Shown one piece after another: positions 34,298 to 44,124 of a stretch of 64,000 bases of DNA (positions are counted from its first letter, which is position 1; each line of letters begins with the position of its first letter). The stretch comes from Devosia sp. YIM 151766. Its GTDB lineage: Bacteria; Pseudomonadota; Alphaproteobacteria; Rhizobiales; Devosiaceae. The notes under the pieces are model-generated. The model worked only from the letters and a program-made list of their open reading frames with translations, had not been told where the DNA came from and did no database searches. Position numbers and translations under genes: made by a program. Where the stretch lies: positions 3,228,760 to 3,292,759 of the forward strand of contig NZ_CP127251.1 in assembly GCF_030285925.1 (NCBI RefSeq), in the 5' to 3' direction.

Positions 34298-36997
34298 ATG
34301 TCCAGCCATCCCGTCCCCATGATCGACGATATCCGCCCCGCGCCCTCGCGTAGCCGCGGCCGCAATTCCGGCAAAAGCGCCAAGGCGCCGATGCCGCCAC
34401 CGGCCATCGCCATCCGCATTCCGCTGCGCTTGGCGGGCCTGCTGCTTCTGGCGCTCTGCGCGGTGCTGCTGGCTTCGCTCGCCTCCTGGTCGGTGGACGA
34501 TCCCTCCCTGTCGCTGGCCACGAGCAAGAGCCCGGCGAATTGGCTGGGCTATCCGGGCGCCGTAATCGCCGATCTGGTCTTCCAGTTCCTGGGCCTCGCC
34601 GGCCTGGTCATGGTCGCGCCGCTGGCGCTGTGGGGCTGGGCCATGTCGCGGCGCTATGCCGTGACCCATATGGGCCTGCGCCTGGGCGCCTGGCTGGGCG
34701 CGGTCCTATTGTTCGCCGGGGTCTTTTCCTTCATTGAAATGCCGCAAAGCTGGCCCCTGCCCACCGGGCTCGGTGGCCTTGCCGGCATGATATTCTCCAC
34801 CCTGGCATCGATGATCGCCGGGGACGATCCGCAGCCGGTGACCTCGATCCTCTTTGCCATCATCCTGGCGGCCCCGGCCCTGGCGCTGCTCTGGATCGCC
34901 ATGGGGCTTGGCGCCGCCGTTCCGGTCAGGCAGCACAGGCCCGCAAGCGGCCGAAAGGCCGAAGAGGCGCCGGAAAGCGAGCCCAATCCCCTGCTGGAAG
35001 TGGCGATGGGTGCAGTGGTCCATATGGGCTATTCGCTGCGCACCGCCTTCCGCCGCGCCCGCGCCGCGCACCAGGAACGCCGCGCCGCCGAGGCCATGGA
35101 CGATTTCGACCAGGCCGAGCCGACCCTGCATGGCGGCGGGCCCGAAGTGGTTTTTGACCGCGAGCCGCATGCAACAACATCGCAGCGCCGCATCCATTCC
35201 CCGGCCCCGCTGGTCCAACCCAGCTTCGCCGGCAGCGACCGCATCATGGCGCAGCCCGATTATGACGACACCGCCATCGATTATCCCGATGAGGGAGAGG
35301 ATGAAAACCTGCCCTTCGTGCCGGATGCGCCCATGCCGGCCCGCACCCAGCGCGGCGATTCGCGTTTCCACCCGGTCGATCCGGCGGCGCCGCGCGTCGC
35401 CGTGACCGCGCCGGCGCCCCGCCCTGCTCCGGGACAGCGCGTATTCCGTGAAGCGCAGGGCTCCTTGCTGGACGAGCCGGCAAGCTTCGATCTGCCGGAA
35501 TTGAGCCTGCTGGCCGAACCCAAACGGTCCGGCCCCTCGGCCGAGCATGCTCCCGCGCGGCTGGAGGCAATGGCGCGCCAGCTCGAAGCCGTGCTCCAGG
35601 ACTTCGGGGTCAAGGGCGACATTATCAATGTCCGCCCCGGCCCGGTGGTGACGCTGTTCGAGCTGGAGCCGGCTCCGGGCATCAAATCCTCCCGCGTCAT
35701 CTCCCTGGCCGACGACATTGCCCGCTCAATGAGCGCCATTTCCGCCCGCGTCGCGGTGGTGCCGGGCCGCAATGCCATCGGTATCGAATTGCCGAATCAG
35801 AGCCGCGAAACCGTCTATTTCCGCGAAATGCTCGCCTCTTCCGATTTCGAGAAGATGAAGGGCAAGCTGCCGATCTGCCTGGGCAAGACCATTGGCGGCG
35901 AGCCGGTGATCGCCGACCTGGCGCGCATGCCGCATCTGCTCATCGCCGGCACCACCGGTTCGGGCAAGTCGGTGGGCATCAATACCTTCATTCTCTCGCT
36001 GCTCTACCAGATGACCCCCGAGCAGTGCCGCATGATCATGATCGACCCCAAAATGCTGGAACTCTCGATCTATGACGGCATTCCGCACCTGCTGACCCCG
36101 GTGGTCACCGACCCGCAAAAGGCGGTGGTGGCGCTCAAATGGGCGGTGCGCGAAATGGAAGACCGCTATCGCAAGATGAGCAAGATCGGGGTGCGCAATA
36201 TCGACGGCTTCAACCAGCGGGTCGCCGAAGCCGCCAAGGAAGGCCGCACCATTACCCGCACCGTACAGACCGGTTTCGACCGCGAGACCGGCGAGGCGAT
36301 CTTCGAAAGCGAAGAATTCGATCTCGAGCCCTTGCCCTATATCGTCGTCATCGTCGACGAAATGGCGGACCTGATGATGGTGGCCGGCAAGGACATCGAA
36401 GGCGCCATCCAGCGCCTGGCGCAGATGGCCCGCGCCGCCGGCATCCACATGGTCACCGCCACCCAGCGGCCCTCGGTCGACGTCATCACCGGCACGATCA
36501 AGGCCAATTTCCCCACCCGCATCTCCTTCATGGTGACGTCCAAGATCGACAGCCGCACCATTCTTGGCGAGCAGGGCGCCGAGCAATTGCTGGGCAATGG
36601 CGACATGCTCTATATGGCGTCGGGCGGCCGCACCAAGCGCCTGCACGGCGCCTTCGTCTCCGATGCCGAGGTGGAAGCGGTGGTCGCTCACCTCAAGAGC
36701 CAGGGCAGCCCGGATTATCTCGACAACATCACCGAGGAGGCCGAGGACGGCGCCTTCGGCGAAGGAGGCGGCGATGACGGCTATGCCGGCTCGGGCGATG
36801 AGCTCTACGACAAGGCCGTCCATGTCGTTCTCACCGACAAGAAGGCATCCACCTCCTATGTGCAGCGGCGCCTGGGCGTCGGCTATAACAAGGCGGCGAC
36901 CCTGATCGAGCGCATGGAAAGCGAAGGCGTCATCAGCGCGGCAAACCATGCCGGCAAACGCGAAATCCTGGTCGGCAACAATGCGGATGGCTATTAG
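34298..36997 (+). CDS. ftsK: DNA translocase FtsK
   Basis: An 899-residue FtsK/SpoIIIE protein. Four N-terminal membrane helices (about residues 35-200) anchor it at the septum. A short Pro-rich linker leads to the RecA-like motor with Walker A GTTGSGKS at about 550 and Walker B IVVIVDE at about 682. The C-terminal gamma domain (about 833-899: [19 protein letters not shown]) is a winged helix that reads polar DNA sequences and activates XerCD at dif. A GTG six bases upstream is an alternative start. Confidence 0.94.
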   Translation: MSSHPVPMIDDIRPAPSRSRGRNSGKSAKAPMPPPAIAIRIPLRLAGLLLLALCAVLLASLASWSVDDPSLSLATSKSPANWLGYPGAVIADLVFQFLGLAGLVMVAPLALWGWAMSRRYAVTHMGLRLGAWLGAVLLFAGVFSFIEMPQSWPLPTGLGGLAGMIFSTLASMIAGDDPQPVTSILFAIILAAPALALLWIAMGLGAAVPVRQHRPASGRKAEEAPESEPNPLLEVAMGAVVHMGYSLRTAFRRARAAHQERRAAEAMDDFDQAEPTLHGGGPEVVFDREPHATTSQRRIHSPAPLVQPSFAGSDRIMAQPDYDDTAIDYPDEGEDENLPFVPDAPMPARTQRGDSRFHPVDPAAPRVAVTAPAPRPAPGQRVFREAQGSLLDEPASFDLPELSLLAEPKRSGPSAEHAPARLEAMARQLEAVLQDFGVKGDIINVRPGPVVTLFELEPAPGIKSSRVISLADDIARSMSAISARVAVVPGRNAIGIELPNQSRETVYFREMLASSDFEKMKGKLPICLGKTIGGEPVIADLARMPHLLIAGTTGSGKSVGINTFILSLLYQMTPEQCRMIMIDPKMLELSIYDGIPHLLTPVVTDPQKAVVALKWAVREMEDRYRKMSKIGVRNIDGFNQRVAEAAKEGRTITRTVQTGFDRETGEAIFESEEFDLEPLPYIVVIVDEMADLMMVAGKDIEGAIQRLAQMARAAGIHMVTATQRPSVDVITGTIKANFPTRISFMVTSKIDSRTILGEQGAEQLLGNGDMLYMASGGRTKRLHGAFVSDAEVEAVVAHLKSQGSPDYLDNITEEAEDGAFGEGGGDDGYAGSGDELYDKAVHVVLTDKKASTSYVQRRLGVGYNKAATLIERMESEGVISAANHAGKREILVGNNADGY

Positions 36998-37079
36998 GGG
37001 ACGGGCGGAACTTTCCACCTCTTGCCGCAATTGCTGCCTAGATTAGCGTTCATCGAAAGCCCGCGAGGATGTCCCGCCC

Positions 37080-37709
37080 ATGATTCGACGCCATGCCCTG
37101 ATGCTCGGTATCGCCGCCGCCTTGGCGCCCGCTTTGCCTGTCCTGGCGCTGGATCGCGCCCTGACGCCCGAAGAGCAGCAATTGATCGCCGAGATCAACG
37201 CCCATAATTCCGCGATCCGCACCATGGTGGGGCGGTTCCTGCAGATCGACAGCCAGGGCGGGCGCACCGAAGGGACCTTTTTTCTCCAGCGCCCGGACAA
37301 GATCACCTTCCGCTACGCGCCGCCCAGCCGCGAGGAAATCGTCTCCCAGGGTCGCGGCTTCTACGTGCTCGACCGGCGCGAGGAGACCTATTACGCCTAT
37401 CCGCAGGATTCGATTCCGCTGCGCCAGTTCCTGGGCAGCAGCATCGACCTGCTCAACGCCAATGTGGTCGATGTGACCACGTCCGACGGCTATATCAGCA
37501 TCACGGTGATCGACAATACGGTTGCCGGCACCGTGCAGGTCTCGCTGATCTTTGACGTCGACACCAAGGACCTGGCGCAATGGACCCTGGTGGAACCTTC
37601 GGGGTCCGAGCTCACCTTCTCGCTCTATGACGTGCAGCAGGACGTGGAGATTCCGCCGGCCTTCTTCTCCATCCCCTCGACCTATACGAGCCGCGAGCCG
37701 GGCTCCTAA
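37080..37709 (+). CDS. lolA: LolA-like outer-membrane lipoprotein carrier
   Basis: A 209-residue periplasmic protein. A signal peptide (MLGIAAALAPALPVLA) is followed by the LolA fold: IRTMVGRFLQIDSQGGRTEGTF, RPDKITFRYAPPS and WTLVEPSGSELTFSLYDV. It ferries lipoproteins released by LolCDE to the outer membrane. It lies just after ftsK, the same order as in many alphaproteobacteria and in E. coli. The 3' end overlaps the convergent uppP gene by 4 bases. Confidence 0.9.
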   Translation: MIRRHALMLGIAAALAPALPVLALDRALTPEEQQLIAEINAHNSAIRTMVGRFLQIDSQGGRTEGTFFLQRPDKITFRYAPPSREEIVSQGRGFYVLDRREETYYAYPQDSIPLRQFLGSSIDLLNANVVDVTTSDGYISITVIDNTVAGTVQVSLIFDVDTKDLAQWTLVEPSGSELTFSLYDVQQDVEIPPAFFSIPSTYTSREPGS

Positions 37710-38518
37710 AGCCCGAAAACCAGGATAGCGATCAGCCCGGCGCCGCCCACGGCGATCCGCCACCAGGCGAAGGGGGCGAAGCCGTGGCGCGAGACGAAGT
37801 CGAGCAGGTAGCGGACCACCAGCGCGCCGACCACGAAGGCGGCGGCAAAGCCCACGGCGATATTGAGCCCGAGGCTCATATCGATGAGGTCGCGGCTCTT
37901 GTAGAGATCGTAGCCGAAGGCGCCGATCATGATCGGCAGGGCGATGAAGAAGGTGAATTCGGCGGCCGAACGCTTGGAGGCGCCGAACAGCATGGCGCCG
38001 ACCACGGTGGAGCCGGAGCGCGACACGCCCGGAATGAGGCTCAGCATCTGGAACAGCCCGACGATCAGCGCCAGGTGCCAGGGAAAGACATAGATGTCGT
38101 CATAGCGGACCTGCTTGGGCATGCGGTCGACGATCAGCAGCACCACGCCGCCGATCAGCAGCGAAATGCAGATCACCAGCGGGGATTCGTAGATTACCTG
38201 CTGAATATATTCGCGGAACAGCACCCCGACGATCACGGCGGGAAGCGAGGCGAGGATCACCGCCAGGGCAAAGTGCCACGCATAGGCCTTGCCGGTCAGC
38301 GCATCGCGGATGAGCATGCCCAATTTAGCGAAGTAGACGGTGATGACCGCCAGGATCGCCCCGAGCTGGATCAGCACGATGAAGGTCGCCGGCTGGCTGA
38401 GACCGAAGAAATGACCGGCCAGCAACAGGTGTCCGGTGGAGCTGACCGGCAGGAATTCGGTAAGCCCTTCGAGAATTCCCAGCACCAGGGGCACAAAAAG
38501 ACCTTGATCGGCGTTCAT
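37706..38518 (-). CDS. uppP: Undecaprenyl-diphosphatase UppP (BacA)
   Basis: A 270-residue inner-membrane phosphatase that recycles undecaprenyl diphosphate for cell-wall and glycan synthesis. Signature motifs are GILEGLTEFLPVSSTGHLLL near the N-terminus and PGVSRSGSTVVGAM with the catalytic Arg/Ser region near residue 160. Seven to eight helices are predicted. Confidence 0.95.
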   Translation of the reverse strand: MNADQGLFVPLVLGILEGLTEFLPVSSTGHLLLAGHFFGLSQPATFIVLIQLGAILAVITVYFAKLGMLIRDALTGKAYAWHFALAVILASLPAVIVGVLFREYIQQVIYESPLVICISLLIGGVVLLIVDRMPKQVRYDDIYVFPWHLALIVGLFQMLSLIPGVSRSGSTVVGAMLFGASKRSAAEFTFFIALPIMIGAFGYDLYKSRDLIDMSLGLNIAVGFAAAFVVGALVVRYLLDFVSRHGFAPFAWWRIAVGGAGLIAILVFGL

Positions 38519-38629
38519 CTGATCCCCTAACTCGTTTCATGGGCCGCTTCGCCCATCCTTTAGCTGTGTTCGCTATCAGCGCCAAGCCGAAGGATATAGA
38601 GCAGGTCCGCGTCAACCAGAGCGTCGTTC

Positions 38630-39310
38630 ATGCCCAGCCTCGTGCATTATCCCCTCGATCCCGCCTCCCGCCTCATCCGGCTGATGTGCGCCGAATATGG
38701 CGTGCCGCTGGACCTGGAGGAGATCAAGCCCTGGCTGCGCGAGGAAGCCCTGCTGGAACTCAATCCCGCCGCCACCCTGCCCATTCTCTTCTTCGATTCC
38801 GGAGAAGCGGTGATCGGCATCATGGCGACGATCCATGCGGTGGAGGATTTCTATACGCCCGACGCGGTGGGCGGATTGTTTCCAGCCGATCCGCTGGCGC
38901 GGGCCGAGATGTGGCGGCTGGTGGAATGGGTGCTGATCAAGCTCAATGAAGAGGTAACCCGTTATCTCATCGAGGAAAAAATTGCCAAGCGCGATATACG
39001 CGGCGCCACCCCCGAGCCCTCGGTGCTGCGGGCGGCCAAGGCCAATCTGGGCGAGCACCTGCTCTATTTCAACTGGCTCCTGGCCAGCCGCAACTGGCTG
39101 GGCGGCGACGAGCTGACCCTGGCCGATTTCGCCCTCGCCGCGCATTTCGCCACCCTGGATTATATGGGCGATGTCGATTGGTCCAAAGTGCCGGTCGAAA
39201 CCCGCGACTGGTATTCGCGCCTCAAATCGCGCCCGGCCTTCCGCACCCTGCTCAATGACCGCGTCGTCGCCATGCCGCCCTCCAAGGGCTATGCGGACCT
39301 CGATTTCTAG
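38630..39310 (+). CDS. Glutathione S-transferase family protein
   Basis: A 226-residue cytosolic GST. The thioredoxin-like N-terminal domain (LVHYPLDPASRLIRLMCAEYG, NPAATLPILFFDSGEAVI) is followed by an all-helical C-terminal domain (WLGGDELTLADFALAAHFATLDYMGDVDW). The substrate is unknown. The start at 38630 lies 111 bases from the divergent uppP gene. Confidence 0.9.
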   Translation: MPSLVHYPLDPASRLIRLMCAEYGVPLDLEEIKPWLREEALLELNPAATLPILFFDSGEAVIGIMATIHAVEDFYTPDAVGGLFPADPLARAEMWRLVEWVLIKLNEEVTRYLIEEKIAKRDIRGATPEPSVLRAAKANLGEHLLYFNWLLASRNWLGGDELTLADFALAAHFATLDYMGDVDWSKVPVETRDWYSRLKSRPAFRTLLNDRVVAMPPSKGYADLDF

Positions 39311-39324
39311 GCGTTGCCACCGGG

Positions 39325-39409
39325 GTCGTCCCCGCGAAAGCGGGGGCCTCGGTTTGCGACTTTGCGGCCTTGCACCTAAACAGGGGTTCCCGCTTTCGTG
39401 GGAATGACC
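39325..39409. repeat. Pair of GTCATTCCCGCGAAAGCGGG palindromes
   Basis: Two inverted copies of a REP-like element: GTCCCCGCGAAAGCGGGGGC at 39328-39347, and GGTTCCCGCTTTCGTGGGAA beginning at 39384. They fill the gap between the GST gene and queG and match copies at 42.1, 42.5 and 56.9 kb. Confidence 0.75.
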
Positions 39410-39412
39410 CGG

Positions 39413-40555
39413 ATGAAGGTTGCAGGCTCCATCTTGCTTGACCCGCAAAAACTTGTTGCCGAGCTCAAGGTCCGCGCCGAGGCGCTGGGCTTCGATGCCT
39501 TCGGCATCGCCCGGGCCGATGCGCGGCCCGATCTGCCGGACAAGCTGGCCCATGCCCTGGCCGAGGACTGGCATGCGGGCATGGACTGGATGGCGGAGAC
39601 CGAGGAACGGCGCGGCGATCCGCAGCGGCTCTGGGATCAGGCGCACTCCGTAATTCTACTTGGGGTGAACTACGGACCCGAAACCGATTCCATGCGCCTG
39701 CTGGCGGAAAAGGATATCGGCATCATCTCCGCCTATGCGCGCAATCGCGATTATCACGATATCATCAAGGGGCGGCTGAAGGAATTGGCGGGCCTGTTGG
39801 CGCGGCGGAGCGGAGCGGATGTCAAAGTCTTCGTCGATACCGCCCCCCTGATGGAAAAACCCCTGGCCGAAGCCGCCGGCCTGGGCTGGCAGGGCAAGCA
39901 TTCGGTGCTGGTCAGCCGGGCCTTCGGCTCCTGGCTGTTTCTGGGCGCCATTCTGACCTCGGCCGAACTGCCCGTGGATAAGCCGCATGTGGAAAGCTGC
40001 GGCTCCTGCACAAAGTGCCTCGATATCTGCCCCACCAATGCCTTTCCGGCGCCGTTCCGGCTGGATGCGCGAAAGTGCCTGGCCTATTACTCCGTTGAAC
40101 ATAAAGGGCAAATTCCGCGCGAATTCCGCGCGCCCATGGGCAATCGCATCTATGGCTGCGACGATTGCCTGGCCGTCTGCCCCTGGAACAAGTTCGCCTC
40201 TATCAGCCGCGAGGCCAAATTGCGCAGCCGGGCCGAATTCGAGCGGCCGGCCCTGGCCGAATTGGCGCAATTGGACGATGCCGGGTTCCGGGCGCTGTTT
40301 TCCGGCTCGCCGGTCAAGCGTATCGGCCATAGCCGGTTCATCCGCAACGTCCTGATCGGCATAGGAAATTCTGGAAATGCCGACCTACTGCCCGCTATTC
40401 TGGCGCGGCTCGACGATGCCTCGCCCTTGGTGCGCGGCGCCGCCATCTGGGCGCTGCGGCGGCTCGATCCGGCGCGGGCCGAGGCGATAAAACTGGACAG
40501 ATCGGGGCGCGAAAGCGATAGCGATGTGCGGGCGGAATGGGACGGACCGGTCTGA
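39413..40555 (+). CDS. queG: Epoxyqueuosine reductase QueG
   Basis: A 380-residue iron-sulfur and cobalamin enzyme that makes the last step of queuosine synthesis in tRNA. Two ferredoxin-type 4Fe-4S clusters are visible (CGSCTKCLDICP and CDDCLAVCPW), as is the N-terminal domain with GVNYGPE and SAYARNRDYH. A C-terminal HEAT-like repeat (PLVRGAAIWALRRLD) is present. The start at 39413 is chosen because the in-frame upstream ATGs lie inside a repeat element. Its stop overlaps the next start (TGATG). Confidence 0.93.
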   Translation: MKVAGSILLDPQKLVAELKVRAEALGFDAFGIARADARPDLPDKLAHALAEDWHAGMDWMAETEERRGDPQRLWDQAHSVILLGVNYGPETDSMRLLAEKDIGIISAYARNRDYHDIIKGRLKELAGLLARRSGADVKVFVDTAPLMEKPLAEAAGLGWQGKHSVLVSRAFGSWLFLGAILTSAELPVDKPHVESCGSCTKCLDICPTNAFPAPFRLDARKCLAYYSVEHKGQIPREFRAPMGNRIYGCDDCLAVCPWNKFASISREAKLRSRAEFERPALAELAQLDDAGFRALFSGSPVKRIGHSRFIRNVLIGIGNSGNADLLPAILARLDDASPLVRGAAIWALRRLDPARAEAIKLDRSGRESDSDVRAEWDGPV

Positions 40556-41427
40556 TGCGGGCTTTATTTTTCGGGTTGGGATTTTCGGCGCAGAGCAGCG
40601 CGCGTTTCATGCACGAAAGCGGCCAATTCGTTAACACATTGGGAACGGTGAGGACCGCCGATAAGGCCAATTCGTTAGCGGATCGCTATCATCGGACCCT
40701 GATTTTCGACGGCAAGATGCCGGGGCCGGCAGTGGGTCCGGCCCTGAAATCAGGCATGACGCATGTGATCATGTCGATCGCCCCGGATGCGGATGGCGAT
40801 CCGGTGCTGCGCCAGCATCGGGCGGACCTGGATGCGGCCGCCGATCTGCAATGGCTGTGCTATTATTCCACTATCGGGGTCTATGGGGATTTCGGCGGCG
40901 AATGGATCGATGAGCGCGCGCCGCTGGTGCCGCGCAATATGCGCTCCGACCTGCGGGTGCTGGCCGAACGGCAATGGCGCGATTACGCGGCGGCGCGCGG
41001 CGTGCCGCTCTGCATCCTGCGGCTGGCCGGCATTTACGGGCCGGGGCGGTCGACATTCGACAAATTGCGCCAGGGCACGGCGCGGCGCATCGTCAAGCCC
41101 GGCCAGGTCTTCAACCGCATCCATGTCGCCGATATTGGCCGGGTGACCGGCCTGGCGGCGGCCAACAGGCTGGCAGGAACCTTCAATCTCGCCGATGACG
41201 AACCGGCGCCGCCCCAGGACGTGATCGCCCATGCCGCCGGCATGATCGGCATGGCTGTGCCCCCGGACCTGCCCTTCGACACGGCGGAGATGACGCCGAT
41301 GCAGCGCAGCTTTTATCGCGACAACAAGCGGGTGAGCAATGGCGCCATCAAGCAGGCGCTGGGGATCGAGCTGCTCTATCCCGATTACCGCGCCGGCCTC
41401 GCCCAGATCCGGGACAGTGAACGATGA
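40555..41427 (+). CDS. NAD-dependent epimerase / SDR-family oxidoreductase
   Basis: A 290-residue Rossmann-fold protein. The N-terminal nucleotide site is atypical (LFFGLGFSAQSSARF). The catalytic-like YYSTIGVYGDFGGEWIDE and RLAGIYGPGRS motifs match the YeeZ-like extended SDR group. The start overlaps the queG stop, and its own stop overlaps the following GNAT gene, forming a three-gene unit. The substrate is unknown. Confidence 0.85.
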   Translation: MRALFFGLGFSAQSSARFMHESGQFVNTLGTVRTADKANSLADRYHRTLIFDGKMPGPAVGPALKSGMTHVIMSIAPDADGDPVLRQHRADLDAAADLQWLCYYSTIGVYGDFGGEWIDERAPLVPRNMRSDLRVLAERQWRDYAAARGVPLCILRLAGIYGPGRSTFDKLRQGTARRIVKPGQVFNRIHVADIGRVTGLAAANRLAGTFNLADDEPAPPQDVIAHAAGMIGMAVPPDLPFDTAEMTPMQRSFYRDNKRVSNGAIKQALGIELLYPDYRAGLAQIRDSER

Positions 41428-42074
41428 GCATCCAGCCCGCCAAATCCGCGCCCCAGCCCGTGGTCCTCCAAGGCCGTTATGTGCGGCTCGAACCTGTCGC
41501 CGCCCATCACGCCGCCGATCTCTTCGCCATTTCCGCAGGCGCGGCGGCGGCGGAACGCTATCGCTGGCTGCCGAGCCATCCGCCGGCCAATATCGGCGAG
41601 GTCGAAGACTGGATCGCCGCGGTGCAGGACGGAGCGGATCGCTATGTCGCGGTCATCGATCAGGCCAGCGGCCGCGCCGTCGGCCGGCAGGGCTGGCTGC
41701 GCGTCTTTCCGCATAACGCCTCCATCGAGATCGGCGGTATCTATTGGGGCCTGCCCATGGCGCGCTCGCCGCTGGCCACGGAGGCCTTCTATCTGTTCGC
41801 CCGCCACGCCTTCGACGATCTGGGCTATCGGCGCCTCGAATGGAAATGCAACAATCGCAATGAACCGTCCAAGGCCGCCGCGACCCGTTTCGGCTTCCGC
41901 TTCGAAGGATTGTTCCGCCAGGACATGATCGTCAAGGGCGAGAACCGCGACACCGCCTGGTTCTCGATCATCGACAGCGAATGGACGGCGCTGCGCGGCG
42001 AATTCGAACGCTGGCTGGCACCGGACAATTTCGACGCCGAAGGAAGGCAGCGGACCAGATTGGCGGTCCGGTAA
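41424..42074 (+). CDS. GNAT-family N-acetyltransferase (RimL-like)
   Basis: A 216-residue acyltransferase of the RimJ/RimL type: LQGRYVRLEPVAAHHAADLF, GGIYWGLPMARSPLATEAFYL and RRLEWKCNNRNEPSKAAATRFGF are the family landmarks around the acetyl-CoA site. The target may be a protein N-terminus or a small amine; sequence cannot decide. It is coupled by 4 nt to the SDR gene. Confidence 0.88.
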   Translation: MSIQPAKSAPQPVVLQGRYVRLEPVAAHHAADLFAISAGAAAAERYRWLPSHPPANIGEVEDWIAAVQDGADRYVAVIDQASGRAVGRQGWLRVFPHNASIEIGGIYWGLPMARSPLATEAFYLFARHAFDDLGYRRLEWKCNNRNEPSKAAATRFGFRFEGLFRQDMIVKGENRDTAWFSIIDSEWTALRGEFERWLAPDNFDAEGRQRTRLAVR

Positions 42075-42085
42075 GAGGAAACCGC

Positions 42086-42189
42086 GGTCCCCGCCTGCGC
42101 GGGGATGACGCGGTAATTTTCCGGTGGCTGGCAGTTTGTTGACGGGCCCCCAATATTGCACCAAAGTCATTCCCGCGAAAGCGGGAACC
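42086..42189. repeat. Intergenic palindromes before the GIY-YIG gene
   Basis: GGTCCCCGCCTGCGCGGGGA beginning at 42086 and GTCATTCCCGCGAAAGCGGG beginning at 42166 are members of the same REP-like family. A third, degenerate copy (GGTCCCCGCCTGCGCAGGGA) lies just after the GIY-YIG gene at 42510-42529, so the gene is bracketed by repeats. Confidence 0.75.
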
Positions 42190-42207
42190 TCTGTTTAGAG
42201 GGGGGCG

Positions 42208-42504
42208 ATGGGACCACAATATTTTGTTTATATCCTCGCCAGTCGTAAATATGGCGCGCTTTATATTGGTGTAACGAGTGATCTCGCCGGGCGGGTTTAC
42301 ATCCATCGCGAAGAGCTGGTGCCGGGCCACACCAGCCGCTACCACATCCATCACTTGGTCTATTTCGAAATTTTCGAGGACGCCGAGAACGCCATCCTGC
42401 GCGAGAAGCGGCTGAAGAAATGGCGGCGGGCCTGGAAGATCGCGTTGATTGAGACCGCCAATCCCCGATGGGTCGATCTCTATCCCACCATTGCGGGCGC
42501 TTGA
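42208..42504 (+). CDS. GIY-YIG nuclease superfamily protein
   Basis: A 98-residue single-domain protein of the UPF0213/YhbQ-like GIY-YIG group: YFVYILASRKYGALYIGVTSDLAGRVYIHRE holds the two YI motifs and catalytic Arg, and EKRLKKWRRAWKIALIE follows with the metal-binding Glu upstream. Its role is unknown; small relatives are abundant in alphaproteobacteria and often sit among repeats, as here. Confidence 0.9.
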   Translation: MGPQYFVYILASRKYGALYIGVTSDLAGRVYIHREELVPGHTSRYHIHHLVYFEIFEDAENAILREKRLKKWRRAWKIALIETANPRWVDLYPTIAGA

Positions 42505-42539
42505 ACCGCGGTCCCCGCCTGCGCAGGGATGGGGCGCCG

Positions 42540-43304
42540 CTAAATCATGCCCAGCACCGCCGCGCGCAATCGCTGCAAATCTTCGTCCCGGCTCAGGCGG
42601 TGATCGCCATCGGGGATCAGTGTGAAGGTGACGGGGTCGTGCAGGATATGGGTGAGCAGGCGCTGGGCATGGGCTGCCGGAACGTCCGGGTCCTGGCCGC
42701 CCTGCAGGATATGCACCGGGCAGCCGGTTTCGATCACCGAGCCCAGCAATTGGTGCCGGGCGCCGTCGGCGATGAAATTGCTGGTATAGCGATAGAGCCC
42801 GTCGCCATAGCGGCTTTGGCGCTCGAAATAGCCCTGCCGGTCGAGGTCGCGCTGCTGGTCCGGGGTCATGCGGGCCGGCAATAGGGTAGAGGTGGCGTCC
42901 ACCGCCGGGGCGATCAGCACCAGCCCTTTGAGCGGCTTGCCCTTGGCCAATTGGCGGCGCGCCAGCAACAGGCCGATCCAGCCGCCCATCGACGAGCCGC
43001 AGACGATCTGCGGGCCATGGGTGCGGGCGAGGACCGCTTCGGCCTCTTCCAGCCAGCGGCTGATGGTGCCGTCATCGAAATGCCCGCCCGACTGGCCGTC
43101 GCCGGAATAATCGAAACGGGTGACCGCCAGGCCCTTTTCGGCGCCCAGGGCATCGAGCGACATGGCCTTGGCGCCGCTCATCACCGAACGGAAGCCGTTG
43201 AGCCAGAACAGGCCGGGCGCCGCGCCGGAGCGCTGCTCCACCGCGATGTCGCGGGCCTCGAATCCGGCGCCGAGGGTGAGACGAAATCGATTGAGGGAAC
43301 TCAT
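42540..43304 (-). CDS. Alpha/beta hydrolase
   Basis: A 254-residue serine hydrolase of the alpha/beta fold. The nucleophile elbow is CGSSMGGWIG, an oxyanion-type segment lies near WLNGFRSVMSG, Asp is in GGQDPDVPA and the catalytic His in PDGDHRLSR near the C-terminus. No signal peptide. The substrate is unknown. It is divergent from infC. Confidence 0.9.
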   Translation of the reverse strand: MSSLNRFRLTLGAGFEARDIAVEQRSGAAPGLFWLNGFRSVMSGAKAMSLDALGAEKGLAVTRFDYSGDGQSGGHFDDGTISRWLEEAEAVLARTHGPQIVCGSSMGGWIGLLLARRQLAKGKPLKGLVLIAPAVDATSTLLPARMTPDQQRDLDRQGYFERQSRYGDGLYRYTSNFIADGARHQLLGSVIETGCPVHILQGGQDPDVPAAHAQRLLTHILHDPVTFTLIPDGDHRLSRDEDLQRLRAAVLGMI

Positions 43305-43460
43305 GGGCGGATTCTGACTTTTCTTTTCTGCGGAAGTGCTGCGTCTCTGCGGCGCAACAGCGAAGAAATCGCTGGTTGCGCCAGTTGACTTTGCGCCCCG
43401 CTAGCACGATTTTAGAGCCGATTTCATCCCCTGGTATCAATAGCATAAGGAAAGCTTGCC

Positions 43461-43997
43461 ATTCGCCGTCCCATGAGACCCGTTGCGCCCCAGAAAGATG
43501 GGCCGCTTGCCAACGAGGACATCACCAGCCCCGACGTTCAACTCATTGATGCAGAAGGTGAAAACCGCGGCATTGTAGGAACGCGTGAGGCGCTGGCCGA
43601 AGCGCAGGAAGCCGGGCTCGACCTGGTTCTGATCGCCGCCAATTCCAATCCGCCCGTGGCCAAGATGCTCGATCTCGGGCGCTACAAATATGCCGCCCAG
43701 AAGAAGGCGGCCGAAACGCGCAAGAAACAGAAGGTCATCGAGGTCAAGGAAGTTCAGATGCGTCCGAACATCGATGACCACGATTACGAGACCAAGATGA
43801 AGGCCGTGCATCGGTTCCTCGGCGAGGGTGACCGGGTCAAGGTGACGCTGCGGTTCCGCGGCCGCGAAATGGCGCACCAGGAACTGGGCCTGCAATTGCT
43901 GCTCAAGGTCCGGGAACAGACCGAAACCATCGCCAAGGTGGAAAGCCAGCCGCGCTCGGAAGGCCGCCAGATGGTCATGGTGCTGGCCCCCAGGTAA
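43461..43997 (+). CDS. infC: Translation initiation factor IF-3, ATT start
   Basis: A 178-residue IF-3. The N-terminal domain has [21 protein letters not shown] and [10 protein letters not shown]; the C-terminal domain has [20 protein letters not shown] and [13 protein letters not shown]. The start is taken as ATT at 43461, giving (M)[19 protein letters not shown] lies 9 bases before the ATT but 21 before the downstream ATG at 43473, so ATG is poorly placed. IF-3 genes are known for non-canonical ATT starts that allow self-repression, since IF-3 itself rejects such codons. Confidence 0.92.
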   Translation: MRRPMRPVAPQKDGPLANEDITSPDVQLIDAEGENRGIVGTREALAEAQEAGLDLVLIAANSNPPVAKMLDLGRYKYAAQKKAAETRKKQKVIEVKEVQMRPNIDDHDYETKMKAVHRFLGEGDRVKVTLRFRGREMAHQELGLQLLLKVREQTETIAKVESQPRSEGRQMVMVLAPR

Positions 43998-44024
43998 ACG
44001 CCGGGCAACACAATGTTTGAAGAA

Positions 44025-44048
44025 GCGGGCCGCATGGCCCGCTTTTTT
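44025..44048 (+). terminator. Terminator downstream of infC
   Basis: GCGGGCC and GGCCCGC form a 7-bp stem with GCAT loop and a run of six T, 27 bases after the infC stop. Confidence 0.88.
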
Positions 44049-44124
44049 GTTGGGTGTCCGCGCGCGGAGCTCAGGGTGAGCCGGCTGCGCTTTTGACGCA
44101 ATCGGCGCCTCACCCCGCTCGTCA

